A stretch of DNA of 64,000 bases from assembly GCA_009783205.1 (NCBI GenBank), contig WRHO01000001.1, positions 62,001 through 126,000 of the forward strand. The letters are read 5' to 3'. Both the position numbers and the translations under genes were made by a program. This document shows positions 52,364 to 60,205 of this stretch, one piece after another. Below the pieces are notes generated by a model. That model made no database searches and had not been told where the DNA came from. It was given only the letters and a program-made list of their open reading frames with translations. How positions within the stretch are numbered: position 1 is the stretch's first letter; each line of letters begins with the position of its first letter. The stretch comes from Oscillospiraceae bacterium. GTDB lineage: Bacteria; Bacillota; Clostridia; Oscillospirales; Ruminococcaceae.

Positions 52364-54391
52364 CTACCATTGTTTTCCGTCGGTCAGTCCTACTAAATAC
52401 TGTAAAATCTCAATTCCGCAGAAGATTGTCGGCTTTCCCGCACCCTTGCCTTGCGGACTTAATATAGCCGCAGAGTTATTTGTCGCTTTGCTTTCTAACC
52501 CTACTAAATCTAACAGTATTTCGATAAAACAGAAAATTGTCGGCTCTCCCGCCGCAATTCCCTCTGAGGATAAAATACCGAATTTGGCAGACGGCGGCGT
52601 TGCGGTCGTAGACGGAAACGGGGCAGTAGGAATAATCGTGGTCGGGGCGGTTGCCGCAGTTGAGGAAGAGGAAAAAGCAGAAGAAACGGAAGAAACGGTT
52701 GCTTCGCCTGTGTCGGACGTAATATGGGGTACGGTTTCGGCGGTTGTAGCCACCGCGTCGGAAGTGATATTTGTGTCGGTGACGGTCGTGATATTCGCCG
52801 CAGTCATTGTGGTATTCGGAGCAGTTGTCGTCGTAACACCCGGCACAGTCGTCGTGATATCCGGCGTTGTAGTTGCAATCGGGGTTGTAGTTTCGAGAGG
52901 AAGACATTTGCAGGGGTATTCTCCGCAAGATTTGCAAGTTAAATCGGGGTTAACTCTCGGATATACAACCGGATTGATAATAAATGAGGGAATTCTATCC
53001 GGAATATATAGACTTACTTCTTTTCCTGCGGGAACATATTTTATTAAATTTCCGTCCCACGCAACCCACCCCTCGGGAACAATAAAATCACTTGTAAATT
53101 TTACCACCGCTCCTCTTGCTATGTTACCTTCAGTAAAGCCGACACCGTCAATAAATCCGTTTGTGATTATACCGAGATTTCTAAAATAATCGCCTGTAAT
53201 TACAGTGTTAAAGTTATTTTGCTCAATAGTCCTTGCGACATCGTGATATAAAGGCGTTTTTGATTTATCTCGTCTGATTAACCATAAACCGCGGTCTCTA
53301 AAATTATTTTGAGCTACGGTAACAATATATTTACATTTTTTACAAATAGTTTCTTTTTTTTCGATAAGCTCGCTTTTATTAATAACATCATTACAGTTAT
53401 TGCAAATATACTCATTACAATACATTTGCCAAATAACGGAATAAGCTGCTCCCATATCAATCGCGGCTTTTATATACATCATTACAGTGTCATTTTGAAA
53501 ATCGCCAAATTCGGATTCACTAAAACCAATTTCGCCAATATAAAATCCTTGTCCGTTTAGTTTGTCTTTAAGTGTTTTTATATTTTGTAAAAATTGTTGC
53601 ATTCTATCGTTGTCTCCGACTACGGATAAATCAGAAGCCATTGAATATGAAATATAATCTCCGAGCTTATGTTTATTCAAAAAATTAATGAGCTTAAAAT
53701 CAAACGGCTTGGAAATCCATATAAGCTCAACTGCCGAATATACGTTTCCTTTTATATTACCGATTTCATTTCTCGCCTTCAAAATACCCTCATGACGCGC
53801 TTCAAGATATTCAATATATCCCTTATATGCTCGTTCTTTTTCTTCAGGAATTGTAACTTTATTATCGCATAAGACTATTTCCATTTTTAATTCACTTTCC
53901 CAATTTTGCATTATAAATGTCTTTTCAGGGTATTCTTCTAACAAATACTTAGCCGCATTATAATAATTGAATATAACTGTTTCCTTTTCATGTTCATTAA
54001 AACCGTTATACCATTCTGACGAATCTTTAGTATCCATATCCACAACAAGTATAAATGTCGTGAAATCCATTTTAAAAACTATATCAAACTCGGTTTTTTT
54101 TAAAACATCAATAATATTAGGAACATCTTCGTCATTATAAGGAAGACCGTATTTTTCTTTTGGGTGCATTAAAAATAATTTTAAAACCTTAGAACCCGTT
54201 TTTCTTACCGCTTTTGCACCTTCAATTAAAGCGGATTCATTCGTATGAGTATAATTAGGGTCGACAAAGGTAACGCCTATTCTTTCACCAAGATTGCCAT
54301 AATCCGAAACTGTTTCTGCGGAGGGGATTGCGAACGAAATTATTGAAACAACTATCGCAACCGCAATAAACATCAATAAAATCTTTTTCAT
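52364..54391 (-). CDS. Secreted glycoside-hydrolase-like protein with two dockerin-like repeats
   Basis: A 675-residue protein with a signal peptide (about 1-24) and a TIM-barrel-like domain (about 30-400) that I could not assign to a family. Candidate catalytic acids are Glu165/Glu167 in NWESE and Glu287 in YIGEIGFSE, spaced as in clan GH-A; this is inference. A zinc-ribbon-like segment (YICNNCND...CKKC) interrupts the barrel near 325-350. A beta-rich part, CKSCGEYPCKC, a Thr-rich linker (about 500-590) and two dockerin-like units (GEPTIFCFIEILLDLVG, GKPTIFCGIEILQYLVG) follow. The DNA is more AT-rich than the flanking fab genes, suggesting transfer. Confidence 0.75.
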   Translation of the reverse strand: MKKILLMFIAVAIVVSIISFAIPSAETVSDYGNLGERIGVTFVDPNYTHTNESALIEGAKAVRKTGSKVLKLFLMHPKEKYGLPYNDEDVPNIIDVLKKTEFDIVFKMDFTTFILVVDMDTKDSSEWYNGFNEHEKETVIFNYYNAAKYLLEEYPEKTFIMQNWESELKMEIVLCDNKVTIPEEKERAYKGYIEYLEARHEGILKARNEIGNIKGNVYSAVELIWISKPFDFKLINFLNKHKLGDYISYSMASDLSVVGDNDRMQQFLQNIKTLKDKLNGQGFYIGEIGFSESEFGDFQNDTVMMYIKAAIDMGAAYSVIWQMYCNEYICNNCNDVINKSELIEKKETICKKCKYIVTVAQNNFRDRGLWLIRRDKSKTPLYHDVARTIEQNNFNTVITGDYFRNLGIITNGFIDGVGFTEGNIARGAVVKFTSDFIVPEGWVAWDGNLIKYVPAGKEVSLYIPDRIPSFIINPVVYPRVNPDLTCKSCGEYPCKCLPLETTTPIATTTPDITTTVPGVTTTTAPNTTMTAANITTVTDTNITSDAVATTAETVPHITSDTGEATVSSVSSAFSSSSTAATAPTTIIPTAPFPSTTATPPSAKFGILSSEGIAAGEPTIFCFIEILLDLVGLESKATNNSAAILSPQGKGAGKPTIFCGIEILQYLVGLTDGKQW

Positions 54392-54411
54392 AACCTTTTC
54401 TCCTTTTAATA

Positions 54412-54831
54412 TTATTTCATAATGGCGAACGACAGTTCGCCCATTACAACCGTTTTTCCGTTAACGGAACCCTCTGCTTTTATAAAATAGAACGCGCCTT
54501 TTTGGGCGACTTTATTACACTTAAACTCAATTGTATCGCCCGGCAATACTTTATTTTTAAACTTAACATTTTTCATTCCGGTGAAATAAGGTGTGAACGC
54601 GCCGCCGTCGGGGTTATCGTCCGCGACAAGGAGACAGGCGGACTGTCCCATCATTTCGCATAAAATCACACCCGGTACAACGGGGTTTCCCGGGAAATGT
54701 CCCCGCAAAAAGAACTCGTCGCCCTTGACTGTATATCTGCCGACGGAGACTTCGCCGACAAGCTCCACCTCGTCAAGTAAAAGCATTGGCTCGCGGTGGG
54801 GGAGGATTTTTTTAATTTCTTCTTTGTTCAT
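54412..54831 (-). CDS. fabZ: 3-hydroxyacyl-ACP dehydratase FabZ
   Basis: Hot-dog-fold dehydratase of type II fatty acid synthesis. From ATG 54831 (GGAG Shine-Dalgarno) the protein is 139 residues starting MNKEEIKKILPHREPMLLL, with the catalytic His in RGHFPGNPVVPGVILCEMMGQ (split; His about 50, Glu about 64). It follows accB by 21 bp. In typical Clostridia accC would follow directly; here two foreign-looking genes do. Confidence 0.95.
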   Translation of the reverse strand: MNKEEIKKILPHREPMLLLDEVELVGEVSVGRYTVKGDEFFLRGHFPGNPVVPGVILCEMMGQSACLLVADDNPDGGAFTPYFTGMKNVKFKNKVLPGDTIEFKCNKVAQKGAFYFIKAEGSVNGKTVVMGELSFAIMK

Positions 54832-54852
54832 AACGCTCTCCATGCTACTTTA

Positions 54853-55308
54853 TCATCTTAATTTAAACAACACCTGTCCGTACTCGGCTATGTCGCCGTT
54901 TTTGATACAAATGTCTATTATTTCGCCGTCTTGCTCCGCCGTGATTTCGTTCATCAGCTTCATAGCCTCGATAATGCAAAGAATATCGCCTTTTTTGACC
55001 CCGCTTCCGAGGGTGACAAACGGCTCGGCGTCGGGCGACGGTGCCGAGTAGAACACCCCGACTAACGGGCTTTTCACCTCTGTCAAATGGCTGTAATCAA
55101 CCGTTGTATCTTGTGCGGGCGATTGCGTCGCCGCTGAATCGGCGGGTTGTGCCGCGGGGGTTGATACAACCGTCGGTTGTATCGGGAGAACGGCGGTCTG
55201 CGTTTCTTTTTTAAGCTTTATTTTTGTATTGCCGTCTTCGACCTCTAATGTCGTCAACCCGTGAGACGATACAATCTCCGCTAAAGCCTTTATATTCTCG
55301 ATGTTCAT
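54853..55308 (-). CDS. accB: Biotin carboxyl carrier protein of acetyl-CoA carboxylase
   Basis: Carries biotin on the Lys of the EAMKLMNEI motif (about residue 117). The 151 residues have the usual helical start ([20 protein letters not shown]), an Ala/Pro/Gln-rich mobile linker (about 40-70) and the barrel-sandwich biotinyl domain. It lies 10 bp after fabF. Confidence 0.96.
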   Translation of the reverse strand: MNIENIKALAEIVSSHGLTTLEVEDGNTKIKLKKETQTAVLPIQPTVVSTPAAQPADSAATQSPAQDTTVDYSHLTEVKSPLVGVFYSAPSPDAEPFVTLGSGVKKGDILCIIEAMKLMNEITAEQDGEIIDICIKNGDIAEYGQVLFKLR

Positions 55309-55318
55309 TATAATACTC

Positions 55319-56545
55319 CTATATTTTATTTAATACAATTGCCGCGTTATGCCCGCCAAACCCCAACGAGAGCGACATAGCTTTATCAACCTCTTGTTTT
55401 CTCGCAACATTCGGAACATAGTCGAGGTCACATTCGGGGTCGGGTTCTTTATAATTGGCGGTAGGGGGGATTATACCCGTCTGCATCGTTTTAACGGCGA
55501 TAATAGCCTCAACGCCGCCCGCCGCGCCGAGCATATGCCCAATCATGCTTTTCGTTGAGCTGACCGGGATTTTATACGCCATGTCCCCGAAAGCATTTTT
55601 AATTGCGAGCGTTTCGGTTTTATCGTTAAGAGGCGTCGACGTTCCGTGTGGGTTGATATACATTTTTTCATCTGCGGTAATCCCCGCCTCTTCCACGGCG
55701 AGTTGAATAACCTTAGCTCCGCCGATTGCTTCGGGGTGGGGTGCGGTGACGTGGTAAGCGTCGTTAGTGTTGCCGTAGCCGCTTATTTCACAATAAATGT
55801 TTGCCCCTCGGTTAACGGCGTGTTGGTACTCTTCTAAAACAATCACCCCCGCGCCCTCACCCATGACAAAGCCGTTACGACGTTTATCGAACGGGATTGA
55901 CGCATTATCGGGGTCGTTGGTGGTCGAAAGAGCCATACAATTGGTGAACCCGCCGACGCTCAACGGGTTGATTGTCGCCTCTGCCCCTCCCGCGATAATT
56001 GCGTCGGCATACCCGTATTTTATCGAGCGAAAAGCCTCGCCGATTGCGTGGGTGGCGGTGGCGCAAGCACTTACCACCGGTAAATTTACGCCTTGCGCGT
56101 TGTGTTTCATCGCGACTAACGCCGAGCCTATATTCGCAATCATCATGGGGATAAAGAAGGGGGATATTCGCCCCGCCCCCTTAGTCAAAAGCTTTTCCGT
56201 TTCGTTGATAAAAGTCGTCATGCCGCCTATTCCCGAGCCTACATATACGCCGAATCTGTCCGGGTTGACTTTAGACGAAATGCCGCTCTCCTCTACCGCC
56301 TGTGCTGCGGCGGCTACCGCATATTGTGCAAAAAGGTCGGTTTTGCGAACCTCGCTTTTTTCGATATATTCGAGCGGGTCAAACCCCTTTACCTCCGCCG
56401 CAATTCTAACTTTAAAATCGCTCGCGTCAAAGCGGGTAATTTCGGAAAATCCGTGTTTCCCGTTCGATACATTTTCCCAAAAATCGGTCACGTTGTTCCC
56501 TACGGGCGTAACGCAACCCATTCCCGTTATAACTACGCGTTTCAT
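55319..56545 (-). CDS. fabF: 3-oxoacyl-ACP synthase II
   Basis: Elongating condensing enzyme. From ATG 56545 (SD GGAGGT eight bases before) it has 408 residues beginning [15 protein letters not shown]. The catalytic Cys is in [15 protein letters not shown] and the two His in [15 protein letters not shown] and [16 protein letters not shown]. The start overlaps the fabG stop (ATGA). Confidence 0.96.
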   Translation of the reverse strand: MKRVVITGMGCVTPVGNNVTDFWENVSNGKHGFSEITRFDASDFKVRIAAEVKGFDPLEYIEKSEVRKTDLFAQYAVAAAAQAVEESGISSKVNPDRFGVYVGSGIGGMTTFINETEKLLTKGAGRISPFFIPMMIANIGSALVAMKHNAQGVNLPVVSACATATHAIGEAFRSIKYGYADAIIAGGAEATINPLSVGGFTNCMALSTTNDPDNASIPFDKRRNGFVMGEGAGVIVLEEYQHAVNRGANIYCEISGYGNTNDAYHVTAPHPEAIGGAKVIQLAVEEAGITADEKMYINPHGTSTPLNDKTETLAIKNAFGDMAYKIPVSSTKSMIGHMLGAAGGVEAIIAVKTMQTGIIPPTANYKEPDPECDLDYVPNVARKQEVDKAMSLSLGFGGHNAAIVLNKI

Positions 56546-57282
56546 ATACACATACCTCCGTCAATCTTTATAATTTCTCCCGTAATATATGACGACAAAT
56601 CGGACGCTAAAAAAACGGCTAAATTCGCCACCTCCGCCGTTTTCCCCATGCGTTTGAGCGGTACAACTGCGTCGACCTGTTCCTTTACCGACTTCGGGAG
56701 ATTTTCGGTCATGTCCGTTTCGATAAACCCCGGAGCAATCGCGTTACAGGTTACACCCTTTGCCGCAAATTCCTTCGCGACCGTTTTGGTTAAGCCGAGC
56801 ATACCCGCTTTTGCGGCGGAATAATTGGCTTGTCCCGGGTTCCCCGTAATCCCGCTGACCGATGAAATATTGATAAACCGCCCCGACGACGACTTCATAA
56901 TCGAACGCGAAAGGTGTTTCGTCATGTTGAACGCGCCTTTTAAATTTGTTTCAATAACCGAGTCAAACTCATCCTCGTTCATTCGAAGTAACAATTGGTC
57001 TTTTATTATTCCGGCGTTATTAACCAAAATGTCGACCGCCCCAAACTCCTTTATAATAGTTTCACAGGCGGTTTTCGTCTCGTTCCAGTCAGACACATCA
57101 CATCTGTACGCCTCCGCTTTAACGCCGTATTCTCGTAAGCGGGAAAGCGTTTCCTCCGCGGCGGCTGTGTTACCCGCGTAGATTAAAGCGATATTCGCGC
57201 CGTTTTCGGCAAATTGTAGAGCAATTTGCCTGCCAATCCCTCTTGACGCCCCCGTAACAACCGCTGTTTTATTTTTTAGCAT
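56542..57282 (-). CDS. fabG: 3-oxoacyl-ACP reductase
   Basis: NADPH-dependent short-chain dehydrogenase, 246 residues: cofactor loop VTGASRGIGRQIAL, LVNNAGIIKDQLL, catalytic Ser and Tyr-Lys in SSVSGITGNPGQANYSAAKA, and the C-terminal DGGM motif. It abuts fabD. Confidence 0.96.
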   Translation of the reverse strand: MLKNKTAVVTGASRGIGRQIALQFAENGANIALIYAGNTAAAEETLSRLREYGVKAEAYRCDVSDWNETKTACETIIKEFGAVDILVNNAGIIKDQLLLRMNEDEFDSVIETNLKGAFNMTKHLSRSIMKSSSGRFINISSVSGITGNPGQANYSAAKAGMLGLTKTVAKEFAAKGVTCNAIAPGFIETDMTENLPKSVKEQVDAVVPLKRMGKTAEVANLAVFLASDLSSYITGEIIKIDGGMCI

Positions 57283-58188
57283 TTATAGCCTCCATTGCTG
57301 TTCTATTGTTGATATATCATAAATTTTTACATTAGGGTTAATTTTTGTAATTAACCCGGTTAAAGTTTTTCCGGGTCCAACCTCTATAAAGGTATCGAAC
57401 CCGTCCGACACCATATTTTCGATAGTTTTCTTCCATAAAACGGGATTGTTTATTTGTCCGCTTAAAAGCGTTTTTGCGTCGGTATCGCTATATACCCCCG
57501 CCGTCATGTTCGAATATAACGGTATTTTTGTGGAACTGTTCACCTTCAACAGGTCGGGGTTTTGCTCGAGGAAGCACAGCGTTTCCTCGGCGGCTTTATT
57601 CATAAACGGACTGTGAAACGCGCCGCTTACCTTCAATTTCACCGCCTTCCCCCCCGAAGCCTTTACCGTATTCTGAAGCTCTTCCTCGGTTTCCGCGGCA
57701 CAGGCGACCACCGTTTGCATTGGTGAGTTGTAGTTTACGGGATACGCCCGATTTAATTTTCCGCAAATGTCTTCAACCCGCTCCGCCGATAGTTTTAAAA
57801 CGGCAAACATAGCCCCCTTGTTTTTTTCGGCGCAGGATTGCATCGCTTTTGCCCGAAACTCTACAAATTTTAAAGCCGCTTCTACACCGTTGAAAAGCTC
57901 TGCATAAGCGGCGGCGGGTATTTCCCCCAACGAAAACCCCGCAACCCCATCGGCGATAATTCCCTTTTCTTTTAACGCGGTTGCATAAGCTAAATCGGTC
58001 AGGAATAATGCGGGTTGAGTATTCACGGTTATATCGAGCTCTTCTCTTGTTCCGTTAAAACAGAGGTCTTTTATTGGTTCAAAAAGGTTGTACAGCTTTT
58101 TAACGCCGTCAAATTTGTCATAAAGCTCTTTCCCCATTCCCGTTGTCTGCGCCCCCTGCCCCGCGAATACAAATGCTATTTTTGCCAT
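57283..58188 (-). CDS. fabD: Malonyl-CoA:ACP transacylase
   Basis: Loads malonyl groups on ACP. The 301 residues start IAFVFAGQGAQTTGMGKELY; the nucleophile elbow is GFSLGEIPAA (usually GHSLGE, so His is replaced by Phe), the Arg is in FVEFRAKAMQ and the catalytic His in VSGAFHSPFM. It overlaps the fabK end by 13 bases. Confidence 0.95.
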   Translation of the reverse strand: MAKIAFVFAGQGAQTTGMGKELYDKFDGVKKLYNLFEPIKDLCFNGTREELDITVNTQPALFLTDLAYATALKEKGIIADGVAGFSLGEIPAAAYAELFNGVEAALKFVEFRAKAMQSCAEKNKGAMFAVLKLSAERVEDICGKLNRAYPVNYNSPMQTVVACAAETEEELQNTVKASGGKAVKLKVSGAFHSPFMNKAAEETLCFLEQNPDLLKVNSSTKIPLYSNMTAGVYSDTDAKTLLSGQINNPVLWKKTIENMVSDGFDTFIEVGPGKTLTGLITKINPNVKIYDISTIEQQWRL

Positions 58189-59123
58189 TCTGTCGCTCCT
58201 TTTAACGCTTTATTTGTTCCCGCGATTATATCCTCGATAATTTCCTTTGCCGTTTCTTCTTTTTTAACGAGTCCCGCTATCTGTCCCGCTAAGAAACACC
58301 CCTTTTCATTGTCGCCGTCCACCGCCGACAATTTTAATGCGCCGACCCCCAACGATTCAAGTTCTTCGTTCGATATTGTCGAATCGTATTCTTTTGCAAA
58401 AAGTCCGCGTGAAAACGCCGTTTTGAGCGAACGCACGGGGTGTCCGAGACGTTTACCGGTGGTTATTGTGTCTATATCCTTTGCTTTGATAATCTTATCC
58501 TTGTAGTTTTGATGAACCGTACACTCGTTTGCGACCAAAAAGCGCGTTCCGATTTGAACCCCCCCCGCGCCGAGCATTAATGCCGCCGCGACGCCCCTTC
58601 CGTCGGCGATTCCGCCCGCCGCTATAACCGGAATATCCACCGCGTCACAAACCTGCGGAACCAACGCCATTGTTGTGGTTTCGCCGACATGACCGCCCGA
58701 TTCGCCCCCCTCGGCAATTACCGCCGCCGCGCCGCTTCTTTGCGCCATTTTTGCCAATCCTACGGAGGGTATTACGGGTATAACGGTTATCCCCGCGTCG
58801 ACCCACATCGGCATATATTTTGAGGAATTTCCCGCCCCCGTTGTTACAACCTTAACTTTTTCATCCGCGACGAGCTTCGCAAGCTCCTCGGCATACGGAC
58901 TCATAAGCATAATATTAACGCCGAACGGCTTATCGGTAAGGGTTTTTGCTTTACGAATTTGTTCGCCCACAACATTTGCGGGTGCGTTCCCCGCCGCAAT
59001 AATGCCCAAGCCTCCGGCTTCGGATACGGCGGCGGCTAACTCCGCCTCGGATATCCAAGCCATACCCCCTTGTAAAATAGGGTAGCGAATTTTTAACAAA
59101 TCACAAATAACACTTTTTTCCAT
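58176..59123 (-). CDS. fabK: Enoyl-ACP reductase II (FabK)
   Basis: FMN-dependent enoyl reductase, the triclosan-resistant type of Clostridia and streptococci. The ATG at 59123 (SD GAGGTG) gives 315 residues starting MEKSVICDLLKIRYPILQGG. FMN-site motifs are AGGLGIIAAGN, AEGGESGGHVG and AAGGIADGRGVAAALMLGA. It follows fabH directly; no acpP gene lies between them. Confidence 0.94.
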   Translation of the reverse strand: MEKSVICDLLKIRYPILQGGMAWISEAELAAAVSEAGGLGIIAAGNAPANVVGEQIRKAKTLTDKPFGVNIMLMSPYAEELAKLVADEKVKVVTTGAGNSSKYMPMWVDAGITVIPVIPSVGLAKMAQRSGAAAVIAEGGESGGHVGETTTMALVPQVCDAVDIPVIAAGGIADGRGVAAALMLGAGGVQIGTRFLVANECTVHQNYKDKIIKAKDIDTITTGKRLGHPVRSLKTAFSRGLFAKEYDSTISNEELESLGVGALKLSAVDGDNEKGCFLAGQIAGLVKKEETAKEIIEDIIAGTNKALKGATEWQK

Positions 59124-59140
59124 ATTCACCTCATAATTAT

Positions 59141-59175
59141 TCAACTGTCAATTGTCCGTCAACTGTCAATTGTCA
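59141..59175 (-). repeat. Heptamer repeat at the fabH 3' end
   Basis: CAACTGT/CAATTGT units spanning the fabH stop and the gap before fabK; fabH ends in MTIDS with TGA from the repeat. Confidence 0.75.
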
Positions 59176-60118
59176 TCACGCAGGTTCCGGCGGTTAATCC
59201 GCCGCCGAACGCGCATAAAAGCAATGTGTCGCCCGCTTTAACTTGTCCCGTTTCGGTCATTTCTGTCAGCAATAAAGGAACGGACGCCGACGATAAATTC
59301 CCGTAACGCTCAATGTTACAGGGGAATTTTTCTGCCGGCTGTTTCAATCTTGCGAGTGTATAGTCGATAATGCGCTTATTCGCCTGATGAAGCAAAAAGC
59401 GGTCAATTTGTTCGGGGGTTATACCCGTTCTTTCGGTCATCAGCTTTAATTCGGCTTCCACAATGTTCACGACAAATTTGAACACCTTTTGTCCTTGCAT
59501 ATTAAGGTATTCGTTCTGTTTTTTCTCCGCCGCAAACGGACTGTTCCCCGTACCATTGGGCATATTTAAAACCTCGGTATTGGGCGTCGCCGACGACGAA
59601 AGATTAATATACTTGACGGATTCTCCCTCGGTTACCACACAAGCCGCCGCCCCGTCGCCGAATAATACACAGGTGTTGCGGTCGTTCCAGTCGACCTTAG
59701 CCGACATTTTCTCCGCCGAAACAATCAAGATGTTTTTATATTTTCCGACGCGAATAAACCCGTCCGCCAGCTCTAATGCGTAGATAAAGCCGGTGCAGGC
59801 CGCGTTAATATCGAAAGCGGGACAACGCGCATTAATGCGCTCCGCAATGCAACAGGCCAATGAAGGTGTACAGTAGTCGCCGCAGATGGTTGTACATATA
59901 ATAAGGTCGATATCTTTTGCGGACAGGTTTGCCTTATTAAGCGCGTCGGTTGCCGCCGTCGCCGATAAATCGGTCAGCGTTTCGCCAACGCAGACATACC
60001 TCGTTTTTATCCCCGTGCGCGAAACAATCCATTCGTCGTTTGTATCGAGAAATTCGGAAAGTTGGTCGTTGGTGACACATTCTTTCGGAATACCTTTTCC
60101 TAAGCCTATAATTTTCAT
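59159..60118 (-). CDS. fabH: 3-oxoacyl-ACP synthase III
   Basis: Starts fatty acid synthesis from acyl-CoA and malonyl-ACP. The 319 residues have the catalytic Cys in DINAACTGFIYALELADG, His in LLHQANKRIIDYT and Asn in YGNLSSASVPLLL. It is the first gene of the fab operon. No Shine-Dalgarno precedes the ATG, which lies about 7 bases after a good -10 box (60126-60131), so the mRNA may be leaderless. The C-terminal DS comes from a heptamer repeat. Confidence 0.96.
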   Translation of the reverse strand: MKIIGLGKGIPKECVTNDQLSEFLDTNDEWIVSRTGIKTRYVCVGETLTDLSATAATDALNKANLSAKDIDLIICTTICGDYCTPSLACCIAERINARCPAFDINAACTGFIYALELADGFIRVGKYKNILIVSAEKMSAKVDWNDRNTCVLFGDGAAACVVTEGESVKYINLSSSATPNTEVLNMPNGTGNSPFAAEKKQNEYLNMQGQKVFKFVVNIVEAELKLMTERTGITPEQIDRFLLHQANKRIIDYTLARLKQPAEKFPCNIERYGNLSSASVPLLLTEMTETGQVKAGDTLLLCAFGGGLTAGTCVMTIDS

Positions 60119-60125
60119 GTTCTAA

Positions 60126-60154
60126 ATAATAACATAAAAACGCTTTACTGTCAA
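60126..60154 (-). promoter_or_regulatory. fab operon promoter
   Basis: TTGACA (60149-60154), 17 bp, TATTAT (60126-60131) on the minus strand. No clear FapR-type palindrome is seen around it. The distance to the fabH ATG (60118) is only seven bases. Confidence 0.65.
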
Positions 60155-60205
60155 TACTTTCCGTAAAAATTGCCTAATCTGTCTCTCGAAGGTTGCTATA
60201 TCTCT

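Noticed and set aside
55797-56573. 258-residue plus-strand frame opposite fabF
   Set aside because: Shadow of fabF; composition follows the complementary strand.
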